Below, in pieces: positions 56,509-64,000 of a stretch of 64,000 nucleotides of DNA (its first letter is position 1; each line of letters begins with the position of its first letter). Location: the NCBI GenBank assembly GCA_033398695.1, contig CM065815.1:10720501-10784500 (forward strand), given 5' to 3'. A program made the translations under genes and the position numbers. The DNA comes from Orobanche coerulescens. Taxonomy: Eukaryota; Streptophyta; Magnoliopsida; Lamiales; Orobanchaceae. The notes under the pieces are model-generated. The model was not told where the DNA came from. It saw only the letters and a list, made by a program, of their open reading frames with translations, and made no database searches.

Positions 56509-57594
56509 TTTTCCGATAATTTGCTGAATTGGGTGATCCTTGAGCCATTTGGGGATATCGTCCTCTTCTGGGTTTGTTCCCCCTGTTGGATTGCTCTGGT
56601 GATTATCTGCATCAGCTGGGTTACGATGCCTGTTGGATCGGCTACCACCTTGTCACCGCAGACTTGGTTACGATCTGAGATGAGTCTTTGTCGACTCATT
56701 TGGTCTTCTTCATGACAATGGATCGGATAGGTTTGGTGATCTGTCGATCTGCCGATTGGGTCTTGCCACTGCGGTTGGGTCATCAGTGGTCTGCAGTGAG
56801 TCCACCATTCCAGTGTCATGTATAATGACTTCTTCAAGGGTTGCTGACTTGAGTTTGTTCTCAATTAGCTCAAGTTGTTTCCTGTACTCAACGGTAGATT
56901 CATCAAAAACAACATGGGGTGTTTCCTCCACAACTAAGGTTCTTTTATTAAAAACTCTATATGCCCTGCTTCTTTGGGAATATCCCATAAAGAGACCGTC
57001 ATCAGTTTTAGCATCAAAGGCATTTAGCTGTGTTTTACCGTTGTTGTGGATGAAACACTTACAACCAAAAACATGAAAGTAAGCAACAGTAGGAGTTCTA
57101 TTATTCCAAACCTCATAGGGAGTTTTGCCATGTCTCCCTACTATCATACTCTGCTCGGGTGTGACAGTGTGTGTTAATGGCTTGACCCGAGAACCTTTTG
57201 GTAGGTCCGCTTCGCAATCATGGACCTTGCTTTGCTTCCTTCAGTTCTTTCTTCTTTCAAGCAACACCATTCTGCTGGGCGTCTGGCCGCGAGAGCTCAT
57301 GCTTGGATCCCATTCGATCATGTAATCGATTATCGCCTTGTTGAGAAACTCTCCTCCTCTATCTGATCTGATCTTGATTATTGAGAGGGATATCACATTC
57401 TGGATCCTTCTCGGCTCGGGTAACTTGGTCGTGGTTTCACTTTTCTTGTATAGAAAAATGATCCAAGTGTACCTTGAATAATCATCTACTATTACAAGTG
57501 CATGCTTTCGGCCGCTCAGAGTCCTCGGCTTGATAGGACCAAATAGATCCATGTGGAGTAGATCTAAGATCCTTGTTATGAGCGTTGTAGGCTG
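56505..57594 (-). pseudogene. Sirevirus-like integrase, C-terminal part
   Basis: From the CACTA border the frame reads LITRILDLLHMDLFGPIKP, HALVIVDDYSRYTWIIFLYK and IKIRSDRGGEFLNKAIIDY (first two catalytic D), then LLERRKN at a damaged third motif. A frame change near 57240 leads to MIVGRHGKTPYEVWNNRTP, FHVFGCKCFIHNN and FMGYSQRSRAYRVFN, then a linker region down to 56505 in a further frame. Confidence 0.85.
57592..57594. repeat. CACTA target duplication, left copy (CTG)
   Basis: CTG before CACTACTAC; repeated at 63913-63915. Removing the element and one CTG restores a continuous integrase frame across the site. Confidence 0.9.
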
Positions 57595-57609
57595 CACTAC
57601 TACAAAAAT

Positions 57610-58385
57610 AGGCAAAGAGACCCGTCCAAATAAGCCTAAGAGACCGCCTCTGGACGGGTCTCTATCTCAGCGGTCTCTTTGTTAAAGAGACCGCCTCATG
57701 GGAAGTCTGTTTTGAGATATAAGAGACACGATATCTAAGAAATCAGTGCATTATACAAGTGGGAGGAAACTAATTTAAGCCGGTAAGAGACACATTATCC
57801 GAGATATGAGGTCTCTTTGATTTTTTAATATTTTTTTATCTAGCCTAAGAGAGCCCATTTCACACCTAACGGGTCTCTTTGATTTTTAATATTTTTTTTC
57901 TAACCTAAGAGAGCCCATTTTACACCTAACGGGTCTCTTTGATTTTTTTAATATTTTTTTGTCTAACCTAAGAGAGCCCATTTTACACCTAACGGGTCTC
58001 TTTGATTTTTTTAATATTTTTTTTATATAACATATGAGAGCCCATTTTACACCTAACGGGTCTCTTTGATTTTTTTAATATTTTTTTTATCTAACCTAAG
58101 AGAGCCCATTTTACACCTAACGGGTCTCTTTGATTTTTTAATATTTTTTTTTTAAACCTGAGAGGCCGATTTTTATACATAACGGGTCTCTTTGATTGTT
58201 TAAATATTTTTTTTGTATAACCTAAGAGATCCGATTTCATACTCACCGGATCTCTTTATTTATTTTTAATATTTCCAATCGTGAAACGGAGAGAGCCGAT
58301 TTCATATATAACGGGTCTCTTTGATTTTTTTTAATATTCTGAGAGACCCGATTTCAAGTTTAACAGGTCTCTTTATCATATTTAA
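57610..58385. repeat. left subterminal repeat array of the CACTA element
   Basis: From 57836 about eight or nine units of 65-72 bp run head to tail. Each contains taagagagcccat, a 10-15 base spacer, aacgggtctctttgatt and a T/A-rich tract. The gagagcc/gggtctc pair inside a unit is self-complementary. Later units are more diverged. Confidence 0.92.
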
Positions 58386-58632
58386 AAAAAAAACACAATA
58401 ATCCTGCTCGTACCAAAAAAATAAAACACAAAACAACACTCACCATTACATAAAAACATCATAAACCTACTCGTTCCCAAAAACATAAAACAACACAAAC
58501 ACTATAATGATATCTTTAAATCTATTGCAATCTCCAAAAACGTAATACCATTACATCTATTGCAATATCGAATGGAAAAAGCGAAAAATAATACCCCGAA
58601 GTCTAATCATTCAGAATAATTGGGACTAAAAT

Positions 58633-58764
58633 TCATTGAGTAACTTGCATACCATCATCTTTGTTTTCTTCGTCCGCTTCATTCTCTTGCTTGAGTAAAT
58701 ATTGAGCCCAAATATCTCTAACCTCATCAACTTCTTCCGATGAGTAAGTTTCTACAGCAAAAAA
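58633..58764 (-). pseudogene. captured acidic C-terminal exon, unrecognised
   Basis: A TTACAG acceptor precedes 43 codons and a TGA stop. The peptide contains VETYSSEEVDEVRDIWAQYL and ends DDGMQVTQ; it is strongly acidic. It lies in the same strand as the PAM16-like exons, 230 bases downstream of their stop. It could be the end of a third captured gene or of the element's own lost protein. Confidence 0.5.
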
Positions 58765-58997
58765 CTGTAAGATAATAATCAATAATCATGTTAACGAAAT
58801 AAAAATTGAATGACAGAAACTAAAAAAAAATAGAACAGACAATAGAAAAGTAACAGAAACTAAAACTCTTAAACATTCATAAATGATCCTCAACTATTAG
58901 AGAAAATCAAGACAATCAGCCTAATGACAGAAACATGAGAACACGGCCACAATTATGCAAGAGACGCCACCCACTAAAAGAACAAAAGCAATCTTTG

Positions 58998-59639
58998 TCA
59001 ACCCGTGCCCTTCTCTTTCGGTTGGTGAACCGTTTCCAAACATTCTTTGGCTCTATGAACCTTCGATTGGAGATAAAAGCTCCCGCTTTTTGTATTCCGC
59101 TCAAATAAGTTATCGTACCTCTGAAAAGAAAAACAAGAAGTTAAATTTTCAAGATAGTGAACTTACATTTCAATTACAGTATCAGAAGTTAGATATTTTT
59201 TTAAGGAAAAGGGAGAAAGAATATTAAAAACCTGCAAAATCTCTTCCCATGTAGAATTCTCAGAGACGCCGAGGATCTGCCTCGCCTCTGATGCGGACAT
59301 CATTTTACTACCTCTCTTGATGTTTTGTACTGCGTCTTGAGCGACACCATTCTTCGAGGCGTCTGACATATTACATGAGCTATACTTCACATGATTCTCG
59401 AAAAAATATCAATTTGTGCATGAAAAGAACGGATTTATCAAGAGACTCGACCAATCTATTCTAGGTGATCCATTTGAAGAAGCCATAGTCCACACCAATG
59501 AGGAAAAAAATTTGATTACTATAAATTAAAACACAAGTCTGAAGGCAGACTTACTTGCAAGTGCCTGACGATATGCTTGAGCAAATGCTTTTACCATTAT
59601 TCCAGAGCCCATAATGATCAAGTTAGCAAGAATCTTAGC
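58998..59639 (-). CDS. PAM16L: captured PAM16-like (TIM16) mitochondrial import motor subunit
   Basis: Three exons join perfectly: 59639-59555, 59362-59232 and 59120-58998, all GT-AG. They encode 112 residues plus stop: AKILANLIIMGSGI, AFAQAYRQALANASKNGVAQ, SASEARQILGVSENSTWEEI, RYDNLFERNTKSGSFYLQSK, VHRAKECLETVHQ. This is the PAM16 family: an N-terminal hydrophobic segment and a J-like domain without HPD. PAM16 pairs with PAM18 at the inner-membrane TIM23 channel to control mtHsp70. The first exon (probably only 'M' or 'MA') was not located; ATG-GTAATA on the minus strand near 61880 and 62150 are candidates. No stop or frameshift is seen in the three exons. The whole gene lies inside the CACTA element. 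Confidence 0.85.
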
Positions 59640-62419
59640 CTGCACAAATACGTGGCAGTAAATATGAAATAAAACAAACATATATCTGTTGATTTCCGAA
59701 TAGGGCGAGCTTATTTATATGTTCTGTCATTCTCGAGTCCAAGCATAAAAAAATATATAATTCATTATAGGTGGTAGCAACCCCGAGGTTAAGTTACAAC
59801 TCCGATATCGAGAGATATTTCATGGCAAGCAATATATTAACATTCTAAACAACCCGCATTTTATTGCAATTCGCAGACAACTATCACTGTTTTGATTAAT
59901 CGGCATTTAACAACCAGACACAAAGCACTAATTTCAACTCCATCTACAATGACTGTATTAGCATATTTCAAAATGTGATCATCGGGCGGGACCACTGAAC
60001 TCGATCCTCACACTTGAGATGAAACTTTGTAATACTGATCACTTGCTACCATTACTCTTGAGTTTTACGCCTTTTTCTAATTGTTAGTCGTCAATTGCCG
60101 GTTGAAAGTAACGAAGCATAGAAAAGAGAGGTACAATGAAATTGTGGTAGTGAACTTTTAGACGTTACCCCCTTGTTGCACGTGCGGACGAAGGGATACA
60201 GGATGAAGACTCACGGAGGAGCTACACGGGTAACGAAGACATTGAGGAAAGCAGACAATAAACCGCACCAGTGAAGGGGGTTGCATGACCCAAGCAATTG
60301 CAGCATTATGCTACCAAAGTATCAAACAAACAAAAGGGAAGAGGACTATTTGACTTGCTAATTCCACCAATCCTATCCTATGAGTTTAAAGGCTTTTGGT
60401 TTTTCCTTAGTTCACAACCGCTTCACATTCCCTCACTAAAATCTTACTAAATTAAGCAGTCAAGAACACAGGCATGAATCTAATTATGCTACGTAAAACT
60501 AACAATGCGACTTTAGCGTAACTTAAGGATACCCAAAGTAAGATTTACCCAAAAACCTCAACTTTTTACTCTAATATGAAATTTGTATACCAACTCAAAT
60601 AGACGGAAAAAACAAACATTTCATATATAACACAAAAGCAATCAGCGACGGAAGGGATCAATCATAATTTTCATAGAATATCAACACAAGAAGATAATAC
60701 AGAGGATCTTATCTAGTCGGGATCTTACTAAACCTATTGGAATCCCATCCCTACCAAAGTAAATAATACACAGGATGAACAAATTTCTCTGACTTCTAAG
60801 TACCAAAGAAGAGTTCGTTAGATATTAATATGCTAGGTGGAAGTACTCTTTTTGTGGTTTGAGGAAGAAAAAGTATGAGAATAAAGTGGAGCACATAATT
60901 AAAATAGTAAGAGGTTATGATCTCAATTCAAATTAATACCAAGTCAACTCGACAAACCTTCCAGGCCAGATAGACTCATTTTCACAACAAGACTATTAAA
61001 GGTTAGTCTTAACGAGATCTGACTAAACCTATTGGAATCCCATCCCTACCAAAGTAAATAATACCGGGATGAACAAATTTCTGACTTCTTAGTACCATAG
61101 AAGAGTTCATTAGATATTAATATGCTAGGTGGAAGTACTCTTTTTGTGGTTTGAGGAAGAAAAAGTATGAGAATAAAGTGGAGCACATAATTAAAATAGT
61201 AAGAGGTTATGATCTCAATTCAAATTAATACCAAGTCAACTCGACAAACCTTCCAGGCCAGATCGACCCATTTTCACAACAAGACTATGAAAGGTTAGTC
61301 TTAAACTAGCTAAACTAGAAAGCAAAGACAGTGAAAAGTGAAAACATATAGCAAAGTTGGATAATTATCAAGAGGTCCTGAGGTTTACCTAAAAGTATCC
61401 TTTAAAATTTCAATAGCCCCTGACATTTGTTTATATCTTACAATCATGCACTCAAGAGGTGGGCATTTGTAAGGTAAATACAAACCTTAAGGATATTTGT
61501 AGATTTTAGAAGATAAGAAGTCGGATTTTTGTTATTAAATACAAACCCTCCCTAAATTCAATCACTTCAAAAACTACACACACACACAAGTTAGTTGAAA
61601 AACTACACACACTCGAAAAAGCACGTGTTTGCAAACACTCCCTAAGATAATTATTGTCATGCCCACTATTACAAGCACCACTACTAAGTGCTTGGCAACC
61701 ATATTGCAGATTGCTTTGCAAAATGATAGCTTGACTTCCAAGCGATCCACAAAATCTAACAAAATTTGTACGAGAGAAGAAAAGCTAACCATCATCATGA
61801 TATATTGCCTTTTTATTATTAAAAAACAGAAAAGGTTTCATTGATTATTTCAGTGGAAATTAATCAAAGCACGACATATTACCATAAATTTGTTGCGCTC
61901 TCATTCCACTAGCTACAATTTTCTACTCAACTGGACATAAAATGGCAAAACTATCCAAAGATTACACTCAATAATGTAATGAACATTGAGGATCTGGAAA
62001 GTACAAAGGAATTGTCTACTTGAAAGGACATAGGAAAATTACACTTGCTTCGGCTCCCATAAATCCCTGACCAAGACACTTGAACCATGAGGAATTCAGC
62101 ACCAATAAATAAATGCCACATAACTGAGTGAATGTTTATATATATTACCATAAGTAATTCGTCCCAGAATATATCAATAACACAGCTTTAAACTTTCAAA
62201 CCTATGCATAAAAATCGTAGTGAACCTTGATGTACAAAAAAGTAATATTCAAGCAACATGATGAAATCACCAACTTTCAAAAGAAGTAGTAAAGGCAGCA
62301 CCCCATCTTTCATTTATGATAATGATTATATGAATCACGACACTCACAAGTTAATTACAAGATCAACGGCGACATACTACGATGTTTTGCGGTTGGCGTA
62401 AGCTGTAATGCTCACTTAC
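59640..62419 (-). other. CACTA interior, intron-like sequence
   Basis: No further coding exon can be supported. Minus-strand frames at 61506-61721 and 61951-62151 look partly protein-like but match no family I know. A 295-bp tandem duplication lies at 60727-61304. The stretch probably represents introns and flanks of the captured genes. Confidence 0.45.
60727..61304. repeat. tandem duplication, 295-bp period
   Basis: Copy 1 at about 60727-61011 and copy 2 at about 61022-61303 share actaaacctattggaatccc through ggttagtctta with few changes, including small gaps (acacagg against accggg). Confidence 0.95.
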
Positions 62420-62562
62420 TTGTCCCTACTAGCGGCCTTACATCGAACTTCCTGTATTCTTTCCTTATCATTTACCAGAACTACAAGACTCTGAGATTTC
62501 TTTCTAACATTGTTTCCCTGGTCTTTTCCACTGGAATCAATATATTGAAAATCCGACAATGT
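62420..62562 (-). pseudogene. captured epsin ENTH-domain exon
   Basis: A GATAG acceptor precedes [20 protein letters not shown] and [20 protein letters not shown], then CKAASRDK. The exon ends at the donor AA-GTAAGTGAG. The sequence is the C-terminal part of the ENTH domain of plant clathrin-interactor epsins (family motif [20 protein letters not shown]). No other epsin exon is visible. One residue of the usual KAAANRDK is missing, and Cys replaces a usual Gln. Epsins bind phosphoinositides and clathrin adaptors; this single exon cannot encode a functional protein. Confidence 0.8.
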
Positions 62563-63124
62563 CTATCACCAGAGAAACACATAAAACACCGTGTGTCAAC
62601 CTACTTATCAGAGAAACTATAGAGAAAAGAAAGACACAGAAGAATGAAGAAAACAACATCAAGTAAGTCACTAACCTCTCACTTTTTTATTTCTTTAATT
62701 GATTGGGGAGTGTCAATCAAAGTCAAATTGCGTACGATTATCCAAGAATCTCATCTTTGTAATAGTGAACAAAGCACAAAAACTTTTCAAAAAATCCAAA
62801 TACACAGAAGAATGAAGAACCTGGCATTTCAAATTTCAATCAAATCAAGGCCAACGAATTTATCAATCAATTTAATCATCATAGTCGGAATCAAAAACCT
62901 TACAATTCAAAAATTTAATCATGTAACAAAATCAAAACCAGTGTAGAAATGAAGAAACACAAAATTCAATGAATTTGACGCCTAGTGTGGAATGTATGAT
63001 GCTTTTACTATTTTGTGCAGATTACCAATGAAACTGAAAACACATAAAACCCGAGCAGACAATTTTTCAACCAATTTTGACACATTATCAAAAAACCAAC
63101 CAACGGAAAATCATAAGAAAACAT

Positions 63125-63640
63125 TCAGAGTTTTGACCTGAAGAAAAGGCTGGGACAGCGCTTGAAATATATTGCGAGATTTGAAGGCGAGGTAGAAGAG
63201 AAGATTATCGAAGGAAAACCGAAGAAGATGATCTGTACGCATTCAAGAAGAAACGGAGACACAATGTTTGTTTTGAACGACCGAAGAAGATAAGGCGTCA
63301 GGAGTAGTTTTTGAAGAAGGGTTTTTGAAGATGAAGAAATCACGAACCTACGATAATCACAGCGCAAGGATGAAGAAATCACGAACCTACGGTAATGAAG
63401 AAGGGTTTTGAAGATAATCCAAGCTCACAGCGCTGACCTTTGGGTTTTCAAGAATGGTTTTCTTGCTGCCGCCGGTGATGAGTATTGAGATAAAAGAAAT
63501 TGAGATGGGTGGGATCGATTACAGACGGGGAGAAAACCGCAGTGGCAAAGATCGCCGCCAAGGGATCGATTACAGACGGGAGAGAGATGGAGAGATGGAG
63601 AGATTAGAGAGTACTTAGTGCCCTAATCTGAAGAATAAAA
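63125..63640 (-). other. possible captured 5' UTR/first exon in the CACTA element
   Basis: On the minus strand this block has CT-rich leader-like sequence (ctctccatctctccatctctc), gtctgtaatcgatccc twice, and gtaggttcgtgatttcttcatc twice, and reaches CTTCAG-GTCAAA, a possible donor, at 63138. It could be the promoter-proximal part of one of the captured genes, supplying transcription start. Confidence 0.4.
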
Positions 63641-63900
63641 GAAGAGACCGGTTGGGTTAAACAACAGGTCTCTTAAGTTTTTACACTTTAGAGACCCGTC
63701 AATAAAAGCAACGGGTCTCTTCTTTCTTATACATTAGAGATCCGTCACTAAAAACAACGGGTCTCTTAAGTTCATCACAAAAAAATGGTGGGCCCATTTG
63801 AAATATAAGAGACCTGTTGTTTATAATATCAGGTCTCTTTTATTAAAGAGATCCGTTATCTTTATCAACGGGTCTTTTAGTCTGGATCTCTTTGCTTGTT
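63640..63900. repeat. right subterminal repeats of the CACTA element
   Basis: About eight direct and inverted copies of agagacccgt/acgggtctct and close variants lie in 260 bases, matching the left array. Confidence 0.9.
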
Positions 63901-63912
63901 TTTGTAGTAGTG

Positions 63913-64000
63913 CTGAACTGGCTTGAATGATGCCTTGGTCTGCTTTCCCTTCTGACATGCATCACAGAGTGCTTCCTTTTTGAATGCTTCATTTGGAAGT
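63913..64000 (-). pseudogene. Sirevirus-like pre-integrase segment, right of the CACTA element
   Basis: The minus strand reads PNEAFKKEALCDACQKGKQT and KASFKPVQ, the second half of the HHCC zinc-binding region before integrase. It continues in frame at 57594 once the CACTA insertion and one CTG are removed. It runs off the window. Confidence 0.88.

Larger units (their letters stand above)
57595..63912 (-). mobile_element. Pack-CACTA transposon carrying host gene fragments
   Basis: Left end CACTACTACAAAAATAGGCA (57595-57614) and right end, inverted, CACTACTACAAAAACAAGCA; continued matching aaagaga follows on both sides. The 3-bp duplication CTG and CACTA ends define the En/Spm superfamily. 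Subterminal arrays of agagacccgtt-type words fill 57610-58380 and 63640-63900. The 6,318-bp element shows no TNPD- or TNPA-like transposase frame. Inside, all on the minus strand, are an acidic C-terminal exon, three PAM16-like exons and an epsin exon, with introns. Autonomous transposition is unlikely. Confidence 0.9.
49685..64000 (-). mobile_element. Sirevirus-like Copia element, interrupted by a CACTA transposon
   Basis: A minus-strand element with a 1.4-kb LTR at the left, a long third ORF, RNase H, RT and integrase. Its pre-integrase region resumes at 63913 after the CACTA insertion and runs off the right edge. A third ORF downstream of pol and the RT sequence are features of the Sirevirus genus of Copia elements. 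Multiple frame changes and the insertion make it inactive. Confidence 0.85.

Noticed and set aside
61506..61844. Possible further captured exon in the CACTA interior
   Set aside because: Frames on both strands are open over about 70 codons, but none has splice borders and a recognisable family together.
62416..62418. TAA read as a stop of the epsin exon
   Set aside because: It is part of the donor GTAAGTGAG at the position where plant epsin exons end.
1..64000. tRNA, rRNA or other RNA genes
   Set aside because: No clover-leaf box A/B pair or rRNA sequence was recognised by eye; a dedicated search could still find one.

Overview
This window is nuclear DNA of a flowering plant. It is AT-rich, genes carry many short-exon introns with GT-AG borders, and most of the length is plant-type transposable elements: Copia and Gypsy LTR retrotransposons, hAT and CACTA DNA transposons, and short TIR (terminal inverted repeat) elements. 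The Sirevirus-like element with a long third ORF downstream of pol reminds me of eudicot, perhaps Lamiales, genomes; that is recollection, and no species can be named.

Region by region. 1-3436 is AT-rich intergenic DNA with two decayed gene remnants: an unrecognised one carrying a perfect 60-bp tandem duplication, and an adenylate-kinase-like exon with a stop codon. 3437-7428 is a complete but frameshifted hAT transposon with 18-bp inverted repeats and an 8-bp target duplication. 7429-11886 holds a minisatellite, a short hAT element with a perfect target duplication, and an LTR. 11887-19494 is a TIR-bordered element interrupted by a nearly complete Copia element on the minus strand (12070-18969). 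19681-22313 is the 5' part of a Gypsy element. 23239-25878 is a cluster of a foldback element, a TIR element nested in it, an hAT relic and a short hAT element.

The one convincing resident host gene lies on the minus strand at 26066-35846. I could join 13 exons with consistent reading frame into 803 codons. It encodes a secreted-then-membrane protein of the TMEM8/PGAP6 type: signal peptide, long extracellular region, EGF-like module, and a seven-helix-type DUF3522/CREST domain with its Ser, His and Asp residues present. Its introns hold at least six copies of one short repeat family, several microsatellites, a large inverted repeat and a G-rich tract on the transcript strand.

From 36914 to the right edge the sequence is a stack of elements inserted in one another: Copia 2 is cut by Copia 3; Copia 3 is cut in gag by Gypsy B; Gypsy B is cut in gag by a 2.5-kb Gypsy LTR; a Sirevirus-like Copia follows; and its integrase gene is cut by a CACTA transposon (57595-63912, target duplication CTG).

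The most interesting find is that CACTA element. Both ends have CACTACTACAAAAA repeats and dense subterminal repeats, but I see no transposase. Instead it carries, with their introns, the three main coding exons of a PAM16-like mitochondrial import motor subunit (open reading frame intact), one exon of an epsin ENTH domain, and one acidic C-terminal exon I cannot name, all on one strand. It looks like a Pack-CACTA element that has collected pieces of unrelated host genes.
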